A stretch of 64,000 bases of DNA from Facklamia sp050409585. GTDB lineage: Bacteria > Bacillota > Bacilli > Lactobacillales > Aerococcaceae. The notes beneath the pieces are model-generated. The model had not been told where the DNA came from, made no database searches, and saw only the letters and a list, made by a program, of their open reading frames with translations. Positions within the stretch are counted from its first letter, which is position 1. Every line of letters begins with the position of its first letter. The stretch spans positions 1 to 64,000 of the forward strand of contig NZ_JBNUPE010000003.1 of NCBI RefSeq assembly GCF_050409585.1, read 5' to 3'. Of this stretch, positions 25,498 through 35,168 are shown piece by piece. Both the position numbers and the translations under genes were made by a program.

Positions 25498-26181
25498 CTA
25501 GCGATAGTTAAAAATTTTACCCATAATTAAGAGAGCAGTCAAAATAAATATTCCCCAAAAAACCCTTGATCTTATCTTCTTATCAACACTGGCATGCAAT
25601 CGGTGACCTAGACCTAAGACTAAGGTCGTCATACCACCGTATACCGCTCCACCAAAATGTCCCCACTGATCAATCCCTTGAGAAGAAAAACCAGTAATGA
25701 CATTCAAAATAATTAACAGTGAAAAATTAATGGCTCTTTGCCTTAAAACAATCATATTGGGATACATTTTCGCTAAGACAATATAAGCTAGAAACAAGCC
25801 GAAAATACCTGTCGAAGCACCTGCTGAAACATTGTCATTAAAGGCAAAAGAAAATACATTGCCCCCAAAACTAGCAAGTAAATAAATTATTAAAAAGCGT
25901 CCGTGTCCAAGAATTTTTTCTAAGTCTTGCCCTATAAAATAAAGAGAAAGGTTATTAAAAAGCAAGTGTTCAAAACCAATATGTATAAAGCTTGGTGTAA
26001 TTAATCGCCACCATTCTCCACCATAAAGAATTAATTCATTGGACTTCGCTCCCGTTTTTATTAAAGCCTCTAAGGATGTTGTTGTTTGAAATCTTATTAA
26101 CATATAAATGAAGACCATTAAGTTGATCGCTACTAAGGAATAAGTAACGAAGGGTAAGGCTAAAATACGTCTCTTTTTCAT
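25498..26181 (-). CDS. Rhomboid family intramembrane serine protease
   Basis: Six-helix membrane protease of about 227 residues. Motifs: HIGFEHLLFNNLSLYFIG (helix 2), the catalytic Ser in GASTGIFGL, and the catalytic His in QWGHFGGAVYGG. A 39-residue N-terminal extension of the open frame is rejected because AAAGGAG lies eight bases before the internal ATG (MKKRRILALPF). It sits between rpmG and glucokinase, a conserved neighbourhood in Lactobacillales, where a 5-formyltetrahydrofolate cyclo-ligase gene would often be found but is absent. The substrate is unknown. Confidence 0.92.
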   Translation of the reverse strand: MKKRRILALPFVTYSLVAINLMVFIYMLIRFQTTTSLEALIKTGAKSNELILYGGEWWRLITPSFIHIGFEHLLFNNLSLYFIGQDLEKILGHGRFLIIYLLASFGGNVFSFAFNDNVSAGASTGIFGLFLAYIVLAKMYPNMIVLRQRAINFSLLIILNVITGFSSQGIDQWGHFGGAVYGGMTTLVLGLGHRLHASVDKKIRSRVFWGIFILTALLIMGKIFNYR

Positions 26182-26303
26182 ATTTGAAACTCCTTTAATA
26201 ATTTGAAGTCCATTATACACTAAGTAGCTATTTTTTCCTATTGAGCCTAATTCAGTTAAAAATAAAAAGTCTAGGTCATTAATGGCCCAGACTTTCATAA
26301 AAA

Positions 26304-26456
26304 TTATTTTTTAACTTCACGGTGTAATGTTACCTTACGATCTCTTGGGCAGTACTTTTTAACTTCCAGACGATCAGGATTGTTACGTTTGTTTTTATTA
26401 GTTAAGTAATTACGTTCACCGCATTCAGTACATTCTAAATTGATGTTTACGCGCAT
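26304..26456 (-). CDS. rpmG: 50S ribosomal protein L33
   Basis: 50-residue protein, too short for most ORF lists. It begins MRVNINLECTECGERNYLT and ends HREVKK, with both CxxC-type pairs: CTEC near residue 9, and a single C in KYCPRD, where zinc-binding forms have CPxC. It is thus a partial zinc-ribbon type with only three cysteines. It has a ribosome site (GGAGGG) just upstream. Located between the rhomboid gene and the MltG-like gene, next to the PBP gene, as in many Firmicutes. L33 is part of the E-site region of the large subunit. Confidence 0.93.
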   Translation of the reverse strand: MRVNINLECTECGERNYLTNKNKRNNPDRLEVKKYCPRDRKVTLHREVKK

Positions 26457-26545
26457 GATTTTCCCTCCAAACTAAAAAATATTTACTCTTCCAAGAACAG
26501 CACTATAAAATTATACCATTGTTTCTAAAATTTAGCTATGGTTTT

Positions 26546-27160
26546 TTATTGATAATAATAAGCTCCATGAGTTAACTGGCTAGCAATTTCATGAATGGTC
26601 ATATCAGAGTTCAATTGATATTCGCCTGTTTGAATTAATGAAGATAATTGCCATTGTTCGATAAGGTTTTGAAACTCTTGAGCGGAGGTAATATATCCTT
26701 CTGTTTCTAATCGCTGAGAAATCTGACTAGCATTCTCTCCTTGACGAATTACAAAGGCTCCTTCAGCAGAAGCTTGGTTATTATCTTCACTTGCAGTTTC
26801 ATCATTAGAATCTATGGATTCATCTTGTTCTTCAGTATTATCACTCTCATCTCTCAGTGACTCTAAATAATCAATTGATTCTCTTTGTTTAGCAACCTTT
26901 TCTGTTAAGGATTCGTTATCGGTGGTCACTTTTTCTAATTGTTTTTTTAAGTTTTCATTATCGCCTGTTAGTTTTTCTAAACTGGCTTCACTTTCTTTAA
27001 CCTTGTCTTTTAATTGCCTGGTTTCTTGCCCATCAAGTAAGCTAGGTAAGGTCACTCCCTCGATTGGCACATACCCTTGAACAAAGGTAGCATAAACAGC
27101 CGTTAGTAAACTGGCAATTAGAAGCCCCACCCCTAATGATCTTAATTTTTCTTTTTTCAT
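26546..27160 (-). CDS. Membrane-anchored coiled-coil protein with MltG/YceG-like C-terminal module
   Basis: 204 residues: cytoplasmic start MKKEKLRS, one membrane helix (about 9-28), an extracytoplasmic coiled coil (about 50-100), an acidic Ser/Asn linker (to 133), and a C-terminal module (134-200) with VIRQGENASQISQRLETEGY, QTGEYQLNSDMT and a final LTHG. The last part resembles the LysM-like N-terminal region of YceG/MltG endolytic transglycosylases, but the catalytic domain is absent. It may bind or sense peptidoglycan. It is 14 bases after another membrane protein gene and downstream of the PBP gene, which suggests an envelope role. Confidence 0.75.
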   Translation of the reverse strand: MKKEKLRSLGVGLLIASLLTAVYATFVQGYVPIEGVTLPSLLDGQETRQLKDKVKESEASLEKLTGDNENLKKQLEKVTTDNESLTEKVAKQRESIDYLESLRDESDNTEEQDESIDSNDETASEDNNQASAEGAFVIRQGENASQISQRLETEGYITSAQEFQNLIEQWQLSSLIQTGEYQLNSDMTIHEIASQLTHGAYYYQ

Positions 27161-27174
27161 ATTAAACCTCCTAA

Positions 27175-27651
27175 CTAGCGGTTTTCAATATATTCATCGA
27201 TCACGTATTGAATGGTTACGAGCTCTTCATCAACCTCATCTTCAATTTCTTTTAAGGTATAACCTTGTGAATAGTAACGAATGATGTCTTCGCGATTGCG
27301 ATCATTGACATCATAATTGACACGCGGTTGAACCACTTCTTCTGCAACTTCAAGAGCTTCATGCTCTTCAACTGCTTCAATTGCTTCAAATTCTTCAGCA
27401 TCTTCTTTGGGTGCAAAATAAACATCTTGAGCTGTTAAAGGCTGCATAAATTCTTCCTCAACACTTTCAATGGAAGTATCTTCCACCTTGAGTTGATTAA
27501 TCGAATGTTGTAACTGTCTGATTTTTTCTGCGTGATCTTCAAGCTTTTTATTTAAGCTTGCATTACCTGTAGAGTCTTTGGTAAACAAAGACATCACCAA
27601 GACAATAATTGCCAGCACCAATAGAGCCAGTACTAAAATCCAAATATCCAT
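27175..27651 (-). CDS. Membrane-anchored protein with coiled coil and C-terminal helical domain, unknown
   Basis: 158 residues not assignable to a named family. An N-terminal membrane helix (2-24) is followed by a short coiled coil (about 33-57), a Glu-rich acidic segment (60-110), and a compact C-terminal domain (about 113-158: RNREDIIRYYSQGYTLKEIE ... VQYVIDEY type). The latter resembles the small helix-turn-helix fold of DUF6115-like and resolvase-like domains. It is cotranscribed with the MltG-like gene and near the PBP gene. DNA binding at the membrane is a speculative reading. Confidence 0.65.
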   Translation of the reverse strand: MDIWILVLALLVLAIIVLVMSLFTKDSTGNASLNKKLEDHAEKIRQLQHSINQLKVEDTSIESVEEEFMQPLTAQDVYFAPKEDAEEFEAIEAVEEHEALEVAEEVVQPRVNYDVNDRNREDIIRYYSQGYTLKEIEDEVDEELVTIQYVIDEYIENR

Positions 27652-27732
27652 TATTTCACCTCATCTATTTTTTCTCAGTTTAGCAAACCTTTGTGAAGAT
27701 TTAAATAAATCTTTCTGAAAATTTAACCCTAA

Positions 27733-29865
27733 TTAAGGCGAAGTTAAATTTTTCTTATTCTTATAATCAATAATAGTCTCTCTAGTGGCTGATTTCAATT
27801 CAAAGTAAGCATTATACACGTCCCGTGCTATTCGAGTGGCTTCACCACCGTATGAAGACTGGTTAAGGTAAGGGACAATCACGCTAATAGCTATCTCAGG
27901 ATCATCAAAGGGTGCATAACCAATGTAAGTACCATTTATAACAGGATCATTTTTTGCATATTGAATAGGTCCTGCATAGAAGGCTTCTGTCGTTCCCGTT
28001 TTCGACCCTACTTGAAAAGGATAATCCTGCAAATAAAATGAAGCAGTTCCTTCTTGGGTATGGGAAACCATTCGCATTCCTTCTTGAATTCTTTGCATTT
28101 GGGCAGGTTCATTTTGAATGACATTCATTAACTTTGGTGGAATAGTGGTAACAATCCCACCTAATTGACCGTTTTTATCAGTTCCGCGAACTTCTTTAAC
28201 CAATCTAGGTGAATAACGTTTGCCGTTATTAGCTATTGTAGAGACATATTGAGCCATCTGTAACGGTGTGTATAAGTCGAATTGACCATACGATAAATCA
28301 AGTGCTGAAACTAACATATTACTAGCAGGTGTATATCCCGTTGATTCATTGGGGAGGTCGATACCAGTCTTAGTTCCCAAGCCAAATTCAGCAAAGTTCC
28401 TTCTCAAAATATCGATGGTCCGAGGATTAATATTCAATCGTCCCTCTTCTTCATAATTGTATTGCCCACCGATACGCATGGCTAACTTAATCATGTAAAT
28501 ATTTGAAGAACGTTGCAATGCAATCATATCATCAATAGGAATTTGCCCTGTTCGATTGAATAGGGATGTTTTCTCTTGAGAAGCTTGGAATTTTAATGGT
28601 TCATCAACAATTACATTATCTGTTAAAGAAATAACGCCTTCTTTATAACCCATTGAGATCATGGCAGGCTTGACACTAGACCCCATACCGTAGGATGTGT
28701 TAATGGCTCCTAAAGCGTCATCAACAATTTGCTCACGATTATAGGTATCATTTTTTTTATCATAAGCATATCTCTTACCGGAAATGCCTAATACTTCACC
28801 ATTTTTTGGATTTAAGGCTACCACATAAACTCGATCATTTAATCCCTGTTCGGCTCCCATATTAACTAAACTGCTTTCAACAATCTCATCTAACTTAGCT
28901 TGAAAATCTGTATTGATAGTTAATACCAGATTGTTTCCTTTTGAACCTTCGTAGACTTTATCATTTTTTAGAATATCATCTTTAGCATCTGTCACAATAT
29001 TAAAAACTGATTTAGAGCCTTTTAATATCGATTCATATTGCTTTTCTAAATAAGAAATTCCGATTCGATCATTCATAGCATAACCTTTAAGCAATAATTC
29101 CTTAGCGTCTTCTCTTGGAATACCGCGCTCTTCAGTCGAAACTTGTCCTAGGATAGAACGAAGCATATCCTTTTTAGGATAAACTCTTTGCCAATCAGTC
29201 CCAATTTGAATGCCGGGTAAGTTTCTTAAGTTTTCACTCACCCTAGCTATTTCTTCTTGGGTAACATTTTTATTTTTTATCGTAACGGTCGATAACTCGT
29301 AAGCAGCTGCCATACGTTTATAGATGGCAATAATTTTTAATTCGGCTTCCGAAAATTCTAAATCTTCGTCTTCAACTTTTGATAATTGAGCTTCATAAGC
29401 CTGACTGCCTGATAAAAGCAGTTCCTCATCATTTAAACGTTTACGAATTTCGTCGATATTATTTACGATAAAATAATCTTTCTTATCTCTTTCGGTAACT
29501 CCTTGAGTTGGTAATTCAATTAAAGAGGCTAACTGAGTAGCAATTTTAATAAGATCTCCATTATCTACCCTCGAGGCACGATCTCTGGTAAAGAGAATAG
29601 CTCGTTCCGGTTGATTACCGACAATCACATCACCTTGGCTATCATAGATCATTCCACGAGGCACAGCCCCCGTTGAAATGGTTGATTCGGTTCGTTGAAC
29701 CATTTTAGTAAGACTTTCTCCTTTATATAGTTGCAAATAGCCCAGACGAATAAAAAGGGCTGTAAAAGCTAAAAAGGCTGTAAAAAATAAAAGATTTAAT
29801 CGCCTAGGTATATGTGAACGCTTCTTTTTTTTATTTTTATTTAATTTTTTAGGCATCTTCATCAT
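27733..29865 (-). CDS. Class B penicillin-binding protein (PBP2b/PbpA-like transpeptidase)
   Basis: Monofunctional peptidoglycan transpeptidase of 710 residues. A basic cytoplasmic start is followed by one membrane helix (about 27-47), a dimerisation domain (about 60-330), and a transpeptidase domain with active-site Ser in SSVKP, the second motif SSN (QRSSNIYM) and the third motif KTGT in QVGSKTGTTEAF. Wall synthesis during elongation or division is expected; which of these cannot be told from sequence. It has no FtsW/RodA neighbour here. The gene is separated from the downstream small membrane protein genes by about 80 bases. Confidence 0.95.
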   Translation of the reverse strand: MMKMPKKLNKNKKKKRSHIPRRLNLLFFTAFLAFTALFIRLGYLQLYKGESLTKMVQRTESTISTGAVPRGMIYDSQGDVIVGNQPERAILFTRDRASRVDNGDLIKIATQLASLIELPTQGVTERDKKDYFIVNNIDEIRKRLNDEELLLSGSQAYEAQLSKVEDEDLEFSEAELKIIAIYKRMAAAYELSTVTIKNKNVTQEEIARVSENLRNLPGIQIGTDWQRVYPKKDMLRSILGQVSTEERGIPREDAKELLLKGYAMNDRIGISYLEKQYESILKGSKSVFNIVTDAKDDILKNDKVYEGSKGNNLVLTINTDFQAKLDEIVESSLVNMGAEQGLNDRVYVVALNPKNGEVLGISGKRYAYDKKNDTYNREQIVDDALGAINTSYGMGSSVKPAMISMGYKEGVISLTDNVIVDEPLKFQASQEKTSLFNRTGQIPIDDMIALQRSSNIYMIKLAMRIGGQYNYEEEGRLNINPRTIDILRRNFAEFGLGTKTGIDLPNESTGYTPASNMLVSALDLSYGQFDLYTPLQMAQYVSTIANNGKRYSPRLVKEVRGTDKNGQLGGIVTTIPPKLMNVIQNEPAQMQRIQEGMRMVSHTQEGTASFYLQDYPFQVGSKTGTTEAFYAGPIQYAKNDPVINGTYIGYAPFDDPEIAISVIVPYLNQSSYGGEATRIARDVYNAYFELKSATRETIIDYKNKKNLTSP

Positions 29866-30028
29866 ACTTTCTGTAATCTATTTCTAAAGTCTAAGTTATT
29901 ATAGCAAACTATACCTCAAGTTGAAACTTTATCCGTTAAGTCATAAATTAACATTTATTATTTTGTGATTTTATCACTATTTTTTGCTAAGATAGATAAG
30001 CAATGTTTCAAGAAAAAGGAGTTTTTTC

Positions 30029-32683
30029 GTGAAAATTAAAAGTAGAAAATATTTTATTTTAGTGAATATATTTATTAGCTTCTTAATAGCAAGTATGTTA
30101 GCCTATTTGATGAAATTTATTCCCATAGGAGATCAACAAGAACGTACCCTGCTCACCGTTGATTTAAGCCAGCAATACATCGATTTTTTCAGTTTGTATC
30201 AACGAGCACTCACAGAAAATCCTAGACTCTTCCTTTATTCTTTTGAAAAAGGAATTGGTGGTGAGATGATTGGCTTATGGGCGTATTATTTAATGAGTCC
30301 CTTTAATCTGATTTTACTATTTTTTAAAACTGAAAATTTAGATTTCGCCATTCTATTTTTAACCCTCATAAAACTGCTAGCCATTTCGGCCAGTTTTTAT
30401 TATTTTGTTGAAAAAAAATACACCATCCAGCCAGTCATGAATATAGCTTTTAGTCAAGCCTATACCTTCATGTCTTATACCATGGCCTACCAACTGAATA
30501 TCATGTGGTTAGATGGATTATTCTGGTTACCACTAATTGCACTAGGTCTAGATTATCTACTCAAAGAGAACAAACCGCTTCTTTATGTTTTTAGTTTAGC
30601 GATTGCAATGATCAGTCATTATTACATAGCTTATATGATTTCGATCTTTTTAATGGGTTATAGTCTTTTTGTCATTTTCGAAGATGAGAAACACCTTTCA
30701 ATCAAAAAAGTTTTTTCGCAATACTTTTCTTTTATAAAATATTCACTGCTTTCAACCGGATTGTCAGGACTCTTTTTACTCCCTACTTTTATTTCAACTC
30801 TGAGCAGCAAAAATGCTCATAAGAAAGGATCCTTCGATTTTATTTTTGATTGTTCAAGTGAACACTCCTTGATGGATTTACTGGCCAAAAACTTTATCGG
30901 TGCTTTTAATTTTAATCAGTTATCCAACGGTTCAGCCAATTTTTATGTGGGCATGACTGTGGTAGTTCTTCTTATCTTATACTTTCTCTCAGCTAAGATA
31001 AGAATGAAAGAAAAACTAATCAGCTTTATGTTATTAGTCTTTTACTTTGCCTCCTTTACTTTCACTAATTTAGATAAGGCATGGCACCTTGGTCAATTTC
31101 CGATTTGGTATCCTTCTCGTTTTTCATTCTTAGTTTCATTCTTTTTATTAATTTTAGCGATTCGCTCTTATAAATACGTTCATAAGATCAGACTCTATCA
31201 AATACTCACCATAGTTTTTTCTTTAACAGTCTTTTGTTTATTTTATTTTTTGAATGATAATTATAGCTTTTTAAGTGATGCAAAAATCTTTTATAGCCTC
31301 ATCTTCATGCTCTTAATTAGTTTTATTTTCTATCTTAATCGCAAGCCCAATAAGGGTTTGCTTTTCCTAATACTCCTTCTAACATGTGGAGATATGACTC
31401 TAAACGGTTACTTCATTTTGTCATCTAATAATCATTATGTGCAACCTTCTCGATTTAAAGATTATATTGCCTTATTGGATGAGATGGTTGCCCCTGTTCA
31501 ACCTAAAGAAAATGAATTCTATCGCATCCATAAGACCTTTAATCGAACAAAAAATGAATCCTTTTTCGCTAATTATCCTAGCGTCAATCATTTTGGATCA
31601 ACCTTAGAGGCTTCTACTAGCCAACTGTATGGTTATTTGGGAATTCCACACACTAGTAATTCCATTTATTACACCAGTGGGACCCTGTTTACCGATGATT
31701 TTTTGAATATTCGCTACCTCATCGATATCACCTCCAATACAAATATGTATGCCACGGTTGAAAGTTACGCTTTATATCGAGAAGTCAGCGATTTTGATAT
31801 TCGAGCGCATCAAAAACTCAAAAAAGAAAAGCGCTATGTCTACTATAAAAATCCGAATGTTTTGGGACTAGGAATGGAAGTATCTCCTGTGGTTATAAAA
31901 GCTAAGTTTAAAAAATATAAGCCCATTGAAAATCAAGAAATCTTATTAGACTTGCTGAACTTTGACGGTGAAAAGCTACAATTCTTTGAACAAAAAAAAT
32001 TCAAAAAAATTGATTATCTAAATCTGAATGTGACCAATAAAGGAGATGGGGACTTCTATACCTATAAAAAAGAAAATCCCAAAAGGGATGCTTCTTTTGC
32101 CCTATCCTTTGATACTGAATCAAACAATCCCTTTTATTTTACTTTTCCCAATCATTTTTCTAACAACAGAGTTGAACTTATACTAGATAGTAAGCCTTAT
32201 GAGTTTTATTCGCCTACTAACAGCCGCCAAATTATGGATGCGGCTTTTAAAAAATCAGGTAAAGAACATTCACTTAGAGTTAAGTTAAAGAAAAACACTT
32301 TTAAAGCCAACCTTATAAATCTCTATGAATTCAACCTTAAAAACTATCAGCAGTTAATCACAAAAAGAAAAAACAAGTCTCTAAAAATTACTTCTTTTGA
32401 AGAAAATACTTTGGAAGGCCAAATTAATATTGAGCAAGAAGAAGGATATTTGCTGATGACATTGCCTTATGATCCTTATTGGCATGTTAAAGTGGACAAT
32501 CAGTCTGTAGAAGCCCTTCCAGTTTTAAATGATACTTTAATGGCTATTCCAATGACCAAAGGTAAACATACAATTAAGATGACTTATTTCCCCGACTCTA
32601 TCTATTATGGTGGCTTGGTTAGCTTTCTAGCTATTGCTTTATTAATAGTAGATCAAAACAAATTTCGCCATAAAAATAAATAA
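30029..32683 (+). CDS. YfhO-like large membrane protein
   Basis: 884 residues starting with GTG after AAAAGGAG. There are about twelve N-terminal membrane helices (to about 480), a soluble extracytoplasmic region of about 370 residues, and a final helix (about 860). The motif LTVDLSQQYIDFFSLY near residue 45 and MTLPYDPYWHVKVD near the end are typical of YfhO proteins. YfhO in Firmicutes is linked to glycosylation of lipoteichoic acid in Listeria and Bacillus (GT-C-like fold). The acceptor and donor here are unknown. It may be followed by a separate promoter for the DUF1189 gene. Confidence 0.88.
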   Translation: MKIKSRKYFILVNIFISFLIASMLAYLMKFIPIGDQQERTLLTVDLSQQYIDFFSLYQRALTENPRLFLYSFEKGIGGEMIGLWAYYLMSPFNLILLFFKTENLDFAILFLTLIKLLAISASFYYFVEKKYTIQPVMNIAFSQAYTFMSYTMAYQLNIMWLDGLFWLPLIALGLDYLLKENKPLLYVFSLAIAMISHYYIAYMISIFLMGYSLFVIFEDEKHLSIKKVFSQYFSFIKYSLLSTGLSGLFLLPTFISTLSSKNAHKKGSFDFIFDCSSEHSLMDLLAKNFIGAFNFNQLSNGSANFYVGMTVVVLLILYFLSAKIRMKEKLISFMLLVFYFASFTFTNLDKAWHLGQFPIWYPSRFSFLVSFFLLILAIRSYKYVHKIRLYQILTIVFSLTVFCLFYFLNDNYSFLSDAKIFYSLIFMLLISFIFYLNRKPNKGLLFLILLLTCGDMTLNGYFILSSNNHYVQPSRFKDYIALLDEMVAPVQPKENEFYRIHKTFNRTKNESFFANYPSVNHFGSTLEASTSQLYGYLGIPHTSNSIYYTSGTLFTDDFLNIRYLIDITSNTNMYATVESYALYREVSDFDIRAHQKLKKEKRYVYYKNPNVLGLGMEVSPVVIKAKFKKYKPIENQEILLDLLNFDGEKLQFFEQKKFKKIDYLNLNVTNKGDGDFYTYKKENPKRDASFALSFDTESNNPFYFTFPNHFSNNRVELILDSKPYEFYSPTNSRQIMDAAFKKSGKEHSLRVKLKKNTFKANLINLYEFNLKNYQQLITKRKNKSLKITSFEENTLEGQINIEQEEGYLLMTLPYDPYWHVKVDNQSVEALPVLNDTLMAIPMTKGKHTIKMTYFPDSIYYGGLVSFLAIALLIVDQNKFRHKNK

Positions 32684-32687
32684 TTCA

Positions 32688-32696
32688 TGTTATAAT
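32688..32696 (+). promoter_or_regulatory. Extended minus-10 before the DUF1189 gene
   Basis: TGtTATAAT with no clear minus-35. It is followed by a hairpin TCCAACT...AGTTGGA (about 32,707-32,737) in the leader. Confidence 0.45.
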
Positions 32697-32777
32697 AAAT
32701 ATAGGCGTCCAACTTGCATAATGCTGAATAGTTGGATAAGATAGCTCTATTAAATTATAGAATAAAGGATGTTTTAT

Positions 32778-33656
32778 TTGAAAAAATTATTTTTTATCCT
32801 TAAAAATGGCTTGAATAATCCACGCTTTTATATCGAGAGCCTCAATGTCAAATGGAAGCAAGTATTAGTCCTTCCTTTAATTATCACCATTTTAATGGCT
32901 TTGAATTTTGGAAAAGCCCTTTTTCCAACACTGCGATCCATTCAAACAGATATTAATGAAAGCATTAATTATCTACCTGATTTCCACATTAATGCGGGTG
33001 AACTCCAGCTTAATGAAGGCGAGAAAGCTCTATATTATGAATCACGACAATTTCAATTAATTATAGACGATCAGTTGACCAATCTTTCTGAAGGAGAAGG
33101 TTTAATTTTAAAGTCAGTAGATAATAGAGACCCTCAATTGACGAGCACCTTCAACTTGTTACTAGTTAAAAACCAAATACTGGTCTATACACCCGAAAAT
33201 GGTCAGGTTTTTGCCTTTAATCATGATATGGTCACTAATAAAGAAAATCTAGCGGCCGTTTTGACTTATGCTAGTCAATTTAGTTTAACTCAACTCTTCT
33301 TTACTATAATAATGACTTGGATAGCCGCGGTCTTCGCTCACTTTTATTTTCTAGTTATTACCTCTTTATTAACCGGTATCTTGAACATGCGTTTAAACTT
33401 TCCTTTACCTTTTATGGTGCGAATGAAGTTAGTTATGGTTTGTTCTTTTGTGCCAATCTTAATGATAGAAATCATTCAATTATTATGGTCAGGCTTTTAT
33501 GTTCCTTTCTATCTCTTTGTGGGCCTAACACTCTTTATTATCTACCATACTTTTAAACAACATACTCTCTTCATGCATCAATTGTTATCTCATATGGATA
33601 TCAACATTATCAAAGAAGAAGATATTAAAACAGATGAAGACAAAAAGGACTCCTAA
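32778..33656 (+). CDS. DUF1189 family membrane protein
   Basis: 292 residues. The probable start is TTG, nine bases after AAAGGAT; an ATG three codons earlier overlaps that ribosome site. Helix 1 (about 28-50) leads into an extracytoplasmic domain containing YLPDFHINAGELQLNEGE, the best family marker, then four helices (about 155-270) and an acidic tail. DUF1189 proteins have no established biochemical role. The stop codon lies inside the hairpin that terminates the convergent helicase gene. Confidence 0.82.
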   Translation: MKKLFFILKNGLNNPRFYIESLNVKWKQVLVLPLIITILMALNFGKALFPTLRSIQTDINESINYLPDFHINAGELQLNEGEKALYYESRQFQLIIDDQLTNLSEGEGLILKSVDNRDPQLTSTFNLLLVKNQILVYTPENGQVFAFNHDMVTNKENLAAVLTYASQFSLTQLFFTIIMTWIAAVFAHFYFLVITSLLTGILNMRLNFPLPFMVRMKLVMVCSFVPILMIEIIQLLWSGFYVPFYLFVGLTLFIIYHTFKQHTLFMHQLLSHMDINIIKEEDIKTDEDKKDS

Positions 33657-33667
33657 TTCAGGAGTCC
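33647..33667 (-). terminator. Terminator of the DEAD-box helicase gene
   Basis: GGACTCCT-AATTC-AGGAGTCC followed leftward by five Ts. The DUF1189 stop codon is within the loop side of the stem, so the two convergent genes share it. Confidence 0.8.
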
Positions 33668-33668
33668 C

Positions 33669-35012
33669 TTAATTTGTCTTATTTTTTCGTTCTTGTCTAG
33701 CTCTCAATTTATTTTTACGTCGGCCAACTGAGCGTTTATGCTCTTTTATTTCTTGCTTCAGTTTATTTTTATAGCCCGGCTTGACTTTAGTCTTCTTAGC
33801 GCGATTAATTAATTGTTTTACCTTAGGATCTTGTGTTTTTTCTTGTGTATTTTTGCGAACGGAGCGTCGACTCCGATGATCAACTTCTTTTAACTCACCC
33901 TTACTATATTTGACTTCAGTAAATTTAATACCCTTGGCTTCTAAGCTCTCAATAGCCGCTTCATCGTCAGGCCCCATAAAGGTATAGGCTGTGCCGGTTA
34001 AGTCATTTCGCGCTGTTCGACCGACACGATGGACAAAGAATTCTAAGTCCTTTGGCAATTCGGTATTAATAACGTGCGAAATACCTGGAATATCAATTCC
34101 TCTGGCCGCAAGATCAGAAGCCACCACATATTGAAACTCTAGATTTCGAATTTGTTTCATTAAACGATTTCTTTCTCTTGGTTGCATGCCACCATGAATG
34201 GTGGCTATCTTTAAGCCCTTGCTTTTTAAAAATTCACTTAAGTCATCGGCATAATTTCTAGTATTACAAAAAACAATTGCTAAATAGGGCTGACCCATTG
34301 TTAATAGATTATAGACCATTTCCTCTCGTTTGATCCCTTTGATATCAATTAAGTAATTTTCCACTTGGTCAGTTAGCACTTGCTTCGGTTTAATCGTAAT
34401 CTCTTTGGGTCCGGTCATGTATTTATTTAAGAACACTGCTACCTGCTGAGGAATCGTAGCAGAAAAAACCATCATTTGCAGATTCTCTGCCATTCTAGAA
34501 GCAATTTCATCGACAATTGATAAAAAACCCAAATCAAAAGTCATATCCGCTTCGTCCACAACCATCGTCTTAGCTGTTTGTACCCATAAAGCATTGGCTT
34601 GCATCAGATCAAAAATTCGCCCTGGCGTTCCAATTACTAGATGCGGTTGTTGGTTGGCTAATTTATCTATCTGTCTTTCCTTATCCGTTCCACCTATAAA
34701 ACGTGAAATTCTGATACTCTCACTTTGATCACCTACTAATTCCGTCGCAAATTCATAAATTTGATTGGCTAATTCACGACTAGGAGCTGTAATAACTGCT
34801 TGAACTTTTTGATCGCTAGGATCTAATTGCTCCAATAACGGAATAAGAAAGGCATGTGTTTTTCCTGACCCAGTTTGAGACTTTACAATAAGGCTCTCGC
34901 CTTTTAAGGCAAGAGGGATCACTTCTTCTTGCACCGGGGTCAACTTTTTAAATGATATTCTATCCAGTCCTTGCTTAATAAATGCTTTTATATTTAATTC
35001 ATTAAAATTCAT
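33669..35012 (-). CDS. cshB: DEAD-box RNA helicase, CshB-like
   Basis: ATP-dependent RNA helicase of 447 residues. Motifs in order: Q motif KLTPVQEEVIPLA, Walker A SQTGSGKT (about 44), PSRELANQ, GTPGR, DEAD (in VVDEADM), SAT, then domain 2 with VASDLAARGIDIPG and HRVGRTAR. A Lys/Arg-rich tail (about 375-447) should bind RNA non-specifically. CshB-type helicases act in cold adaptation, ribosome assembly and RNA decay. The choice of CshB over CshA rests on length and tail and is moderate. Confidence 0.88.
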   Translation of the reverse strand: MNFNELNIKAFIKQGLDRISFKKLTPVQEEVIPLALKGESLIVKSQTGSGKTHAFLIPLLEQLDPSDQKVQAVITAPSRELANQIYEFATELVGDQSESIRISRFIGGTDKERQIDKLANQQPHLVIGTPGRIFDLMQANALWVQTAKTMVVDEADMTFDLGFLSIVDEIASRMAENLQMMVFSATIPQQVAVFLNKYMTGPKEITIKPKQVLTDQVENYLIDIKGIKREEMVYNLLTMGQPYLAIVFCNTRNYADDLSEFLKSKGLKIATIHGGMQPRERNRLMKQIRNLEFQYVVASDLAARGIDIPGISHVINTELPKDLEFFVHRVGRTARNDLTGTAYTFMGPDDEAAIESLEAKGIKFTEVKYSKGELKEVDHRSRRSVRKNTQEKTQDPKVKQLINRAKKTKVKPGYKNKLKQEIKEHKRSVGRRKNKLRARQERKNKTN

Positions 35013-35108
35013 ATATTTCTCCTCTATATATTCTTTTGCTTATAATAACGTCATTCGTAAAAAAGTATACCATAAAGCTATCTGATAAAATATGACGGAT
35101 TCTTAATC

Positions 35109-35136
35109 TTGAATCCAAGATCTAATTTGATATAAT
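35109..35136 (+). promoter_or_regulatory. zwf promoter
   Basis: TTGAAT (35109-35114), 16-base spacer, extended minus-10 TGaTATAAT (hexamer 35131-35136). The minus-35 sits within a small dyad TCTTG-AATC-CAAGA (35107-35120), a possible operator. Confidence 0.7.
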
Positions 35137-35168
35137 AAAAACTATGTAAAAATGGAGGCATCATAAAG

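Noticed and set aside
26182..26298. N-terminal 39-codon extension of the rhomboid protease
   Set aside because: AAAGGAG lies directly before the internal ATG and the extension has no match to the family.
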